64,000 nt of DNA from Mycobacterium sp. URHB0044 (GTDB lineage: Bacteria > Actinomycetota > Actinomycetes > Mycobacteriales > Mycobacteriaceae): the NCBI RefSeq assembly GCF_000620625.1, contig NZ_JIAW01000003.1:62001-126000 (forward strand), given 5' to 3'. Position numbers and translations under genes: made by a program. A model generated the notes under the pieces. The model saw only the letters and a list, made by a program, of their open reading frames with translations, ran no database searches and was not told the DNA's origin. Below, piece after piece: positions 44,603-51,921 of the stretch. The stretch's first letter is position 1. Each line of letters starts with the position of its first letter.

Positions 44603-45682
44603 ATGGGTTTTACCAATGTGGTGTGGGAATCACGAAGCACCGAACAGCTCGCGCGTGACCTCACCGAGGGCCCCGGCCCGGCGTCGGTCGGCGGAGCGGG
44701 TGCCGCCTGGGTCCGGGTTGCCAACGAATTCGCCGCCATCTCCGGCGATTTCGACAAGTTGGTGACGCGCCTGCGAACGGTGTGGGACAGCCAGGCCTCC
44801 AACGCGGCCGTGCAACGACTGGAAGAGTTCGGCAAATGGCTGCAGGCCGTCAGCCTGAGCGCCGCCGCCAACGGCCAGCTGGCCGAAGAGGCTGCCGTCG
44901 CCAACACCGTCGCCGTGCTGGCCATGCCGAGCGTGTCGGAGGCCGTCGAGGCGAAGGCCGCACAAGACATGATGGCCTCCCTGGCCGCCTACAACGGTGC
45001 CGTGCTCACCGGTAACTTCGCCGAATTCGACGAAGCGGCGACCGCCGATCAGGCCAACGCCGCCGCCGTCATGACGCAGTACGAAGACGCGGTAGTACGA
45101 CTCGCGCAGCCGTGGGAGCAACCGTCGCCTCCCGACGTGTCGAAGGGCAACGCGCTCAAGGCCGAACAGAGCGGATCCAGTGGTGGCGGCGCTGGCGGCG
45201 GCGCCGCCTCCGGTGGCGGCGCACCCGCGGTTCCGTTGGCGCCGATGATGGGCGCCGAGGTCAAGGCCACCGCCGAGGCAAAGACCTTGCAAAAGACGGG
45301 ATTCGCCGCTGCGAGTGGTACCGGCGCCGGTGGAATGTCCGGCGCTCCGTACGCTCCGATGGGGGCGATGGGCCGCGGCGACCAGCGCGGCGACTACGAA
45401 TCCAGTCAACCCGGCGGCACTCTCGAAGGCGGAGGGGAACACGGCGCGGGAGTGTCGGACGCGGGCCAAGCCTGGCTGCCGGCCGCCGAGCAGAACGACG
45501 CGCCATTCATGGTGTCCAGTGTCAGCTGGGGACCCGATACCGCGGTGTTCGACGAACTCGCGGTACCGGATCAGCCGCAGCCAGAGGGCTTCGCCGATGC
45601 GCCGGAGGGCACGCTCGAGCAGGTCGACGACCGATGGGTATCTCCGCCGGTGATCGGCGTCGACCGGGAGCTGAGGCTGTGA
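44603..45682 (+). CDS. PPE-like protein
   Basis: A 359-residue protein. Residues about 1-175 are helical and match the PPE domain in layout (ESRSTEQLARDLTEGPGPAS, then AGAAWVRVANEFAAISGDF). At the PPE position the sequence is WES, and the WxG turn reads Trp61-Asp-Ser63, so both hallmark motifs are altered. The following part is Gly-rich and unstructured (GGGAGGGAASGGGAP), and the last 100 residues are acidic. It pairs with the PE-like protein 52 bp upstream, and EspG, whose gene overlaps its stop (GTGA), should bind its helical tip. Deviating motifs like these are known in PPE68-type proteins. Confidence 0.75.
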   Translation: MGFTNVVWESRSTEQLARDLTEGPGPASVGGAGAAWVRVANEFAAISGDFDKLVTRLRTVWDSQASNAAVQRLEEFGKWLQAVSLSAAANGQLAEEAAVANTVAVLAMPSVSEAVEAKAAQDMMASLAAYNGAVLTGNFAEFDEAATADQANAAAVMTQYEDAVVRLAQPWEQPSPPDVSKGNALKAEQSGSSGGGAGGGAASGGGAPAVPLAPMMGAEVKATAEAKTLQKTGFAAASGTGAGGMSGAPYAPMGAMGRGDQRGDYESSQPGGTLEGGGEHGAGVSDAGQAWLPAAEQNDAPFMVSSVSWGPDTAVFDELAVPDQPQPEGFADAPEGTLEQVDDRWVSPPVIGVDRELRL

Positions 45683-46491
45683 CCGCAACGCTGACACCGT
45701 ATTTCGTCCTCAGCGACGATGAAGTACAGGTGGTCGCCTCTCGGCTGGGAGTTCAGGCGATGCCCGCGGTGTTGGGCCTACGACCCCGATACGGCACGGA
45801 ATCCGATCTCACCACCGCCCTCGACCATGCCAGCCGCACGCTGGCCGAGCGTGAACTCATCCGCGACGGCGAGGTGACACCCGAACTGGCGCAACTGGTG
45901 CAGTCGCTGCAGCGGCCCGAACGCGAGCTGGCGATGCGTCTGGTGACGCCCGACGGGACGGCGCGGGTCACCGTCATTCGTCAAGGCACACGGTGCATCT
46001 CGGCGGTGCGAGTGGGCAATGAGCTCGTCATCGAGGGGCTCGACGGGGAACCGACGCAGACCAGGGCCGCTCAGGCGGTACTGCGCCAGCTGCCCGTATC
46101 CCCCGCTGCAGAAATCGAACCGGTCGGCGCACCGTTGGACGCAACCAGTGAGGCGCTGTCTGGCACACACGACGCGGCGCTGCTTGCCGACCGGATCCGG
46201 TCGCTCGGCGCGGATACGCGCACCGCGATGCGGCTCGGTTCGGCGTTCGCGTCGCGTCAGGCCTTCGCGGAGATCGTTTACCACGTGCTGGATCGCGACG
46301 AGGGACGGATCACGAGAGTTCCCAGCGCCGTTGGCGTCTTCTACACGAAGCGCGGACGCATCGTCGGTGCGCCAAGCACCTCACCGAGCGGTCAGCTGTG
46401 GACGACTCTCAAGGCGGGTTCCGACCACGCCATCAAGCAGGCCATCGGTCAGCTTGTCGAGCTTCCCACCGAAAGATGGGAGGAGTTCTAG
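45679..46491 (+). CDS. espG: ESX secretion chaperone EspG
   Basis: A 270-residue protein of the EspG family (PF14011). It contains LTTALDHASRTLAERELI near the N-terminus, the central strand region ARVTVIRQGTRCISAVRVGN and a C-terminal strand-helix part ending LVELPTERWEEF. EspG is a cytosolic chaperone that binds the tip of PPE proteins and hands the PE-PPE pair to the secretion machine with EccA. The gene starts at the GTG that overlaps the PPE-like stop by 4 bp, which supports direct pairing with that protein. A WXG100 pair follows after 53 bp. Confidence 0.88.
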   Translation: MTATLTPYFVLSDDEVQVVASRLGVQAMPAVLGLRPRYGTESDLTTALDHASRTLAERELIRDGEVTPELAQLVQSLQRPERELAMRLVTPDGTARVTVIRQGTRCISAVRVGNELVIEGLDGEPTQTRAAQAVLRQLPVSPAAEIEPVGAPLDATSEALSGTHDAALLADRIRSLGADTRTAMRLGSAFASRQAFAEIVYHVLDRDEGRITRVPSAVGVFYTKRGRIVGAPSTSPSGQLWTTLKAGSDHAIKQAIGQLVELPTERWEEF

Positions 46492-46544
46492 TTCCTTATA
46501 GCGCTTAGTTGTGAACTATCGACCAACTCATATGAGGAGAAACT

Positions 46545-46814
46545 GTGACGCTCCATCTCACGCCCAGCGACGCCCAAACCAAAATCCAGCAGGTAGACGA
46601 GGCGATGTTCAACCTCCGGTCGCTGGCAAGCCGGATTCTGGACAGCACCGAAACCATGACGGGCAGTTCGTGGCAGGGCGGCAGGGCCATGACGTTCCGC
46701 GGGATCATGTCCCAGCACCACGACGACTTCAACTACGTCATCAACCAATTGACACACGTCGCCGAGAAGGGCAAGAGCGACATCCAAACGCTCGTCAGCC
46801 ACGACACCGACTAG
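46545..46814 (+). CDS. WXG100 protein, EsxB-like
   Basis: An 89-residue helix-turn-helix protein of the ESAT-6/WXG100 family. The WxG turn is Trp43-Gln-Gly45 (SSWQGGRAM), between two amphipathic helices. The start is a GTG at 46545 with GAGGAG before it. Next to it, 15 bp on, is a second family member; such pairs form tight heterodimers and are secreted together. The C-terminal end (TLVSHDTD) is acidic but has no clear YxxxD/E export motif. Confidence 0.85.
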   Translation: MTLHLTPSDAQTKIQQVDEAMFNLRSLASRILDSTETMTGSSWQGGRAMTFRGIMSQHHDDFNYVINQLTHVAEKGKSDIQTLVSHDTD

Positions 46815-46829
46815 AAGAAGGGCTTCACC

Positions 46830-47117
46830 ATGGACGGCACGATTCGCTACGAATACGGAAACAACTACGCATCCCTGGACGACATCCAGGGCCGGACCAA
46901 CGATGCGCAAGCGTTGCGGGACGAAGTGAACAAGGTCTTCACCGCACTGTCCGGCGTCTACGAGGGCCAGGCCGCTGCAGCGTTGCAGCAGAAGCACATT
47001 GAGATCTCTTCGATGATGGACAACATCCTCAACGAGATCACCCAAACCCGGTCCGGTGGCAACCAGTCGCAGGAAGACGCCGCGGCGCTCGACAACCACC
47101 TCGCCGGCGGCTTCTAG
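46830..47117 (+). CDS. WXG100-family partner with YEG turn
   Basis: A 95-residue two-helix protein. At the turn it has Tyr44-Glu-Gly46 (GVYEGQAAAAL) instead of WxG, a change also seen in other non-canonical Esx proteins such as EsxC, where the Trp is absent. The last residues (ALDNHLAGGF) follow the second helix. It is coded 15 bp behind the EsxB-like gene and is most likely its secreted partner. The ribosome site is GAAGGG. It is the last gene of the plus-strand ESX unit; a strong hairpin follows. Confidence 0.8.
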   Translation: MDGTIRYEYGNNYASLDDIQGRTNDAQALRDEVNKVFTALSGVYEGQAAAALQQKHIEISSMMDNILNEITQTRSGGNQSQEDAAALDNHLAGGF

Positions 47118-47131
47118 CAGTCACAGCGCGG

Positions 47132-47172
47132 GCAGGCGCAAAGGCCCCATGCACGAGGGCTTTTGCGCCTGC
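47132..47172. terminator. Two-way hairpin terminator
   Basis: Arms GCAGGCGCAAAGGCCC (47132-47147) and GGGCTTTTGCGCCTGC (47157-47172) pair at 15 of 16 positions with a 9-bp loop. It lies in the 66-bp gap between the convergent Esx unit and the WXG-headed 750-residue gene, so it can end both transcripts. Confidence 0.65.
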
Positions 47173-47183
47173 TCAGCGCATGA

Positions 47184-49436
47184 TCAACGCGGCCCGGTGA
47201 CGGCGATCGTGCCGGTGTGCATGCCGAGGGTGAAATTCGTGTACCAGCTATCCACGTCGATGCCGTACCGGGAATACAGAAGATCGCGTATTGCCGCTTG
47301 GTCGTTCAGGTTCTCGACGTTGATGTAGGCATCACCGCTGCCGTTGACATCGCGGTACGGCGCGAAGTCCGGGTCGTTGACGATCGACGGGTCCTTCGAG
47401 ACGAGGCCGTTGGCGATGTTCTCCACGGTCATGTTGGAATCGACGAGTGTAGTGGCGGATTGGTTGGGCACGGCATTGCCGGGGTCGGTCACCACGCTGG
47501 GGTCCACGATGCCCACGATGCTGGGCTTCAGCGCAGGGCCAGCCACGTCGATGAGGGCCTTCAGTTCACTGCCTCCCGGCAGGTAGCTGACGATGGCGCC
47601 GGCCGCCTTGTACGAGCTGTCCCAGGTGGCGGCGTCGACGGCGGCTTCCCAGTTCGCCTTGTACACATCACCTTGGTCGAGTGACTTCATCGCCGACGCC
47701 GTCCCGGTTTCCAAGGCGTGCTGCATCTGACCGGCGACCTGCGCGTAGGTGCTGGGCCCTTCGCCACTCCCGTACATGGCGGCCAACACGTTCTCTTGCG
47801 CGTATGTGGCCTGGGCGGCCTTTACGCCCGCGTCGGGATTGCTGGCAAGCACCGAGTACATGTCGGCGAGTTGGTTGGCAGTGTCGAAGTGCCCCACGTT
47901 CGGTATCGACTGCGCGCCTGCGAAGGTGCTGTAGTACGGGGCCAGATCGTCGGCGAGGTTGACCATCAGATCCGGGTTGCGTTCGCCCGCAGACGTACTC
48001 GGGTCCCCGGGGAGGTGCAGCAAGTCGCCGTGGTGATCCGACATGTACCGAGCGACGCTTTCGGCGATGTCACCGGACTGCCTGGCCAGTGCCGTGTCGG
48101 GCCGGTTGCCGGGGTCCGCGACGGCGTCCTGTTCGCTGATGTGGAACAGCTCAGAGATGCTCTTGCCGTTGTCCTTCCACTCGTGGTTGAAGACGTCGGT
48201 CATCAACGTGTCGCCGCTGTGACCGGACAATGCGTTCGCGACGGTCGCCCTGTCGTTGGCGACCGCGTGAAACATCTGATCGGTCAACGGCGCATCCACG
48301 TGCTCACCATGCCCGTCGACGAAGAACAGATCGTCGGAGTCCGCCGCGTTCTGGGCGTGAAGATACTTGGCCGCCGTGTCGAGCACCGCCGCGTCGAGCC
48401 CGGTGCCGTGCTTGAACGTCGGGTCACTCATGTCGGCGATGCGGGCGGCGGCCTGATTGTCGGCAACCCCGTTGAGATTCCAGGTGTTGTAGGGCCAGCC
48501 GCCGACGGTCTCCCAACTGTTGGTGACCAAGTCGTCACGGGTCAGAGACTCGTACATGTCGTGCGGCAACAGATTCGCCCTGCCGGTGGTGGGCACTTCC
48601 CGGTCTCCGCGCACGTTGGCGGTGACGCTCGTCGTGGACAGCATTTGCAGCGCGTTCGCCACGCCTCGCCGCGCGTCGGGCGGCAGCTGGTTGAGCATGT
48701 CCTCGATCTGTTGCGGCGACTTGTCGTCCAATGCGCGTGCCAGCGCGTTGATGTACTCCATCTGGGAGGCGGGGATGTCGACCATGTCTCCGGAGGCGAG
48801 GTCAACGAGCTGATCGGGCGTGAGGGAGCCAGCCTCGATCAGCCGCTGGATCTGTTCTGGCGTCAGGTCCGACGGATCGGTCAACAGTTGGTTGGCGTCG
48901 GTGCGAGCCTGGTCCGATCCGAGCGCCCCTGGCGCCACGAACGTCGCGCGCAGGTCGGCGCGGGATCCGTTCAGCAGCGTGCGCACCTCACTGTCGGCGC
49001 TCTCGGCGTCACTGGCGGCGTTGTCGATCGCGACCTGCCACTGAGCCCTGGCGATCTCTTGCTCCGGCGTGAGCCTGCCGGTGCGAGAAACGGTCAGATT
49101 CTCCGACACCGTGAAGCCCGCGCCCTCGGCACCGGTGATCGCGTTGCGGGCGCGCTGCAGCGGCGGGTCCACCTTGTGGAAGCCGTCGAGTGCAATCTGG
49201 GCTACCCGTTCGAGGTGATCCGCCACCCGAACCGCGGATCGCCGGTCCGCCTCGGCCCGGCTCAGCGCCGCCTCCGCGGCAAGCCCCTCCCAGTGGCCGC
49301 CGTTGATGTTCTCGACGGCCGACTTGTAGCGATCGAACAGCCCCTCGACCTTGGCGGCCATCGCCTTCCAAGCATTGCCAATGTCGGTGAGCGTCGCAGG
49401 ATTCCACGATTCGACCTGAGTGCGGTTCAGGCTCAC
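47184..49436 (-). CDS. Large WXG-headed type VII effector-like protein
   Basis: A 750-residue protein without a Sec signal. The first 100 residues are helical with a WxG turn (Trp49-Glu-Gly51, GGHWEGLAA), the mark of a type VII exported domain. A helical linker with LTPEQEIARAQ, LTPEQIQRLIEAGSLTPDQL and ARALDDKSPQQIEDMLNQL follows, then a soluble C-terminal region of about 480 residues with several Asp-His and Asn-rich segments (FFVDGHGEHVD, YMSDHHGDLLHLPGD). Mycobacterial proteins with this head and layout are often annotated as TPR-repeat-region proteins next to polymorphic toxins. The catalytic nature of the C-terminal part is not recognisable. The GTG start overlaps the stop of the EspC-like gene by 4 bp. 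Confidence 0.7.
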   Translation of the reverse strand: MSLNRTQVESWNPATLTDIGNAWKAMAAKVEGLFDRYKSAVENINGGHWEGLAAEAALSRAEADRRSAVRVADHLERVAQIALDGFHKVDPPLQRARNAITGAEGAGFTVSENLTVSRTGRLTPEQEIARAQWQVAIDNAASDAESADSEVRTLLNGSRADLRATFVAPGALGSDQARTDANQLLTDPSDLTPEQIQRLIEAGSLTPDQLVDLASGDMVDIPASQMEYINALARALDDKSPQQIEDMLNQLPPDARRGVANALQMLSTTSVTANVRGDREVPTTGRANLLPHDMYESLTRDDLVTNSWETVGGWPYNTWNLNGVADNQAAARIADMSDPTFKHGTGLDAAVLDTAAKYLHAQNAADSDDLFFVDGHGEHVDAPLTDQMFHAVANDRATVANALSGHSGDTLMTDVFNHEWKDNGKSISELFHISEQDAVADPGNRPDTALARQSGDIAESVARYMSDHHGDLLHLPGDPSTSAGERNPDLMVNLADDLAPYYSTFAGAQSIPNVGHFDTANQLADMYSVLASNPDAGVKAAQATYAQENVLAAMYGSGEGPSTYAQVAGQMQHALETGTASAMKSLDQGDVYKANWEAAVDAATWDSSYKAAGAIVSYLPGGSELKALIDVAGPALKPSIVGIVDPSVVTDPGNAVPNQSATTLVDSNMTVENIANGLVSKDPSIVNDPDFAPYRDVNGSGDAYINVENLNDQAAIRDLLYSRYGIDVDSWYTNFTLGMHTGTIAVTGPR

Positions 49437-49774
49437 CGAGGCACCTCGGGCACGTCCCAGCCACCGGTGGCGTCGGTGTAGGTGGTCATGGCCACTTCCA
49501 ACGCTTCATCGTCGCCGTTGCGGAACTGATTGGCGACGTTGACCATGATTTCGCCGGTCTCCGACAGGCGTTCCTTCACGGCGGCCACCAACGCGGAGTC
49601 GACCAAGTCTGCTGCGATGCTGGACGCCTCCAGCACCGCGGGCTCCATGCCGCCGGGCGCAGACAGGTACGGCCCGGCCGACGGGCCCGTCCGCAACGAC
49701 GCAGCCTCGACGGCCAATCCCTGCAGGACGGGTCCCAGGCCTGCGAGGCGGTCCATTTCCACGTGCAAAGTCAT
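49433..49774 (-). CDS. EspC-like small type VII protein
   Basis: A 113-residue protein. Two helices (DRLAGLGPVLQGLAVEAASL and ADLVDSALVAAVKERLSETG) flank a Gly/Pro-rich turn, and the tail is acidic. The pattern fits EspC/DUF2580-type partners that are encoded right before WXG-headed effectors. Its stop overlaps the start of the 750-residue protein, so the two are translated together, and a complex for export is the likely role. The ATG at 49774 has GGGGGC six bases before it; the longer in-frame start at 49804 was not used. Confidence 0.65.
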   Translation of the reverse strand: MTLHVEMDRLAGLGPVLQGLAVEAASLRTGPSAGPYLSAPGGMEPAVLEASSIAADLVDSALVAAVKERLSETGEIMVNVANQFRNGDDEALEVAMTTYTDATGGWDVPEVPR

Positions 49775-49886
49775 CGAAAGCCCCCATTTCGCATAGCATT
49801 TCACGCTATTACGGAGCGGGCAGTGGAGCTATTCTCGACGGCCTTGTTCGCCAAGAATTCGGTTGCCGGTCAGTTCGGCGTAAGGG

Positions 49887-51389
49887 TCAGGCAGTCAGCA
49901 ATCCGGCGAGGCTGAGTTGGTTGCGTGCGGTGTCGACGTCGGCTTCGGGCCTGTCGCCGAAGATCGCCTCCACGTCGACGGACGTGACGCTCTGGTTGAG
50001 GGCCGCAGCCAGCAGCGCCTCGCATTCGTCTTCCCTGCCGGATCCCACCTGGCTGACCATCGCCCGTACGGTTTCCTCCGCACTGCCGATGGCCGGCAGC
50101 GCGGCATCGAGTTCACCCGACGTGTCGGCGCCGCCGCGCAACCACCGGCCACCGCCCCACCAGTAGCAGAAACTCAAGAGGCCGTTGCGGTTGCGGGTGT
50201 TGAGCACACTGTCGGTAACCCACGCCGGTGCCCCGGCGTAGAGGTCCGGCAGAGGCTGGCCACCGTTGTAGGCGGCATCGAGCAGTCCGGAATTCCACTT
50301 CCCTCCCGACAGCACGGCACGGTCGCCCGGCAGCACGAAAAGGGTCGACCCGCTGCGCTGGTCGCTCTCGTACCAGGCGTAGCCGGGGTGGATGCGCGGA
50401 CCCCATTGCGATTCGACCCCGGCGTAGGCCGCTGACAGCACGGCCCAGCGCGCCCAGAGATCACGCAGTGGAGGCAATTCGTCGGCAGCCGTGGCGCTCC
50501 CGATTGGGACCGCCGCCTGGCGGGGCGACCGGCTTTGGGCTTCGGGGCCCTCGATGTAGCCGGCCAGCCATACCGGAATGCGTTCGCGTGGATAGGCTTC
50601 CAAGTCGCTGCGGTAGTGCTCGGGCGCCAGCAGCTGGTCGTCGGGGAACGGTTGGTCCCCATAGTCGTAGTCCACGGTCGTTTCGCCGCCGTTGGTGACG
50701 GTCAGCAGCAACCGCCACCACGGACCCGCCGACATCCGGGCGGCAACCTCCCGCTGCCGGCGAATCAGCTCGGCGACCTGCTGGGGCACCGGCACCAGGC
50801 CTGCCCGGTCGGCGGACCAGAACCGCAGCGCCGCGACCTGCGCGGTGACGGTGAACGCGAACTCCGCCGAGAACTCCTCCCAACCGGCCGGGCCGAGCTG
50901 GGCCAATTGTTGAACGATCGGCTCGATCAGACGGGCGGCCTCCTCGGCAGTTGCCTCCTCATCACCGCGGGCAGGGCTGCTTCCGTTGCCCGGCGGCTCA
51001 CCGACGATCGTGAAGTCGGCGATGGCGGACCCACCATCTGATGCGGCCGCGTTGAACTGCCGCTCGAACTCCGTCATGAAGGCTGCTTCATCGGAGGCGC
51101 CACCGGCGTTCCCGTTGACCGGCTCCGCAGCCATGAACTGGGCAACCGCCTGCTGTGGGGGGACCGACGACGACACCTCCTCGATGCGCCCCGAATCACC
51201 CACCAGAAACACCGAGCGACCGACCGGCATGTCCAGGAACGCCATCGGATCGCTCTCGTCGACATCGACCGGCGCGTACACGCTCCAGCCGGCCTCGAAG
51301 CGATCCGCCGCCAAGCCCTCCGTGGGGTAGTCCAGGCCGCGGGAGCGGATCCAGTCCGACACCAACGAGATCGCCTGCGTCGCCTCCAT
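49887..51389 (-). CDS. Imm35/YrhB-like immunity-type protein, multi-domain
   Basis: A 500-residue soluble protein. Residues about 1-85 resemble the YrhB/Imm35 immunity domain: a helix with DWIRSRGLD, then AGWSVYAP and GRSVFLVGDSGRIEEVS, the usual strand pair ahead of a Pro-rich turn. A linker of about 70 residues follows, then a helical part (LIEPIVQQLAQLGPAGWEEF) and a strand-rich part with VDYDYGDQPFPDDQLL. The C-terminal region has an aromatic FCYWWGGGRWL segment. The order of domains suggests an immunity or toxin-binding protein. I used the ATG at 51389, preceded by GAGAGG at the right distance; 51416 is an alternative. It is in the toxin operon, 31 bp behind the 75-residue gene. Confidence 0.62.
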   Translation of the reverse strand: MEATQAISLVSDWIRSRGLDYPTEGLAADRFEAGWSVYAPVDVDESDPMAFLDMPVGRSVFLVGDSGRIEEVSSSVPPQQAVAQFMAAEPVNGNAGGASDEAAFMTEFERQFNAAASDGGSAIADFTIVGEPPGNGSSPARGDEEATAEEAARLIEPIVQQLAQLGPAGWEEFSAEFAFTVTAQVAALRFWSADRAGLVPVPQQVAELIRRQREVAARMSAGPWWRLLLTVTNGGETTVDYDYGDQPFPDDQLLAPEHYRSDLEAYPRERIPVWLAGYIEGPEAQSRSPRQAAVPIGSATAADELPPLRDLWARWAVLSAAYAGVESQWGPRIHPGYAWYESDQRSGSTLFVLPGDRAVLSGGKWNSGLLDAAYNGGQPLPDLYAGAPAWVTDSVLNTRNRNGLLSFCYWWGGGRWLRGGADTSGELDAALPAIGSAEETVRAMVSQVGSGREDECEALLAAALNQSVTSVDVEAIFGDRPEADVDTARNQLSLAGLLTA

Positions 51390-51420
51390 TGCGTTGTCCT
51401 CTCGTGTGTTCGCCATCACC

Positions 51421-51648
51421 CTACGACCGTTGCTCGGCTTCGATTTGGTCGGCAAGCGCTGATCGCTCCGCCTGATGCCGAGCCAGCAGCTCTGCGCTGA
51501 AGGCAGTCCAAGCGACGTCTTGTGCCGGCGTCATCTGGGCGCCGTCGACTTCGGATTCCACGTCGGGGTGGGCGTCCAGGAACTGGGCGAACAGCAACCC
51601 CATCTCCCGGCTATGCCTGCGGTTGAGCTCGAGCCGTCGCGGGTCCAT
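51421..51648 (-). CDS. Small helical protein of the toxin operon
   Basis: A 75-residue charged helical protein (RRLELNRRHSREMGLLFAQF at the start, AELLARHQAERSALADQIEA at the end). The centre is acidic with DVESEVDG. No known domain is recognised. Its ATG shares one base with the stop of the 84-residue gene (TGATG), and a GAGGA site lies six bases before it. Tight coupling to the toxin gene set suggests a chaperone, adaptor or immunity factor, which is inference only. Confidence 0.6.
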   Translation of the reverse strand: MDPRRLELNRRHSREMGLLFAQFLDAHPDVESEVDGAQMTPAQDVAWTAFSAELLARHQAERSALADQIEAEQRS

Positions 51649-51902
51649 CACTGATCCTCGCAAAGCGCCAACTGGTCGAAGACCACCAATGCGACCCGCG
51701 TCGGGTCATCCGGCGGGTGAACCCGAAGCGTGTGGTGGGGATTCGGTTCGTCGTCGAGGATCACGACGGTCTCGATCCCGGCCGGAAGGTCCGCGGGCCA
51801 ATCGATCTCATCGGTCGGCTCGTCGACGAGCACCCGCGCGAGCCTTCCGCGCAGGCCCTTTTGGCCATAACTCAGGGGCGTGAGCTGCTGATCTTCGTCC
51901 AT
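51648..51902 (-). CDS. Small acidic protein of the toxin operon
   Basis: An 84-residue protein with a strongly acidic second half (LVDEPTDEIDWPADLP, VVILDDEPNPHHTLRVHPPD). Hydrophobic strands (ETVVILDD, RVALVVFDQL) suggest a small beta-rich fold. I used the ATG at 51902 because TAGGAG precedes it; an ATG at 51929 is in frame but has no good site. The gene begins 19 bp behind the stop of the giant toxin gene. Small acidic proteins placed here often neutralise the toxin or keep it soluble, but no family match supports this. Confidence 0.6.
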   Translation of the reverse strand: MDEDQQLTPLSYGQKGLRGRLARVLVDEPTDEIDWPADLPAGIETVVILDDEPNPHHTLRVHPPDDPTRVALVVFDQLALCEDQ

Positions 51903-51921
51903 GTGGTGGTCACTCCTACTT

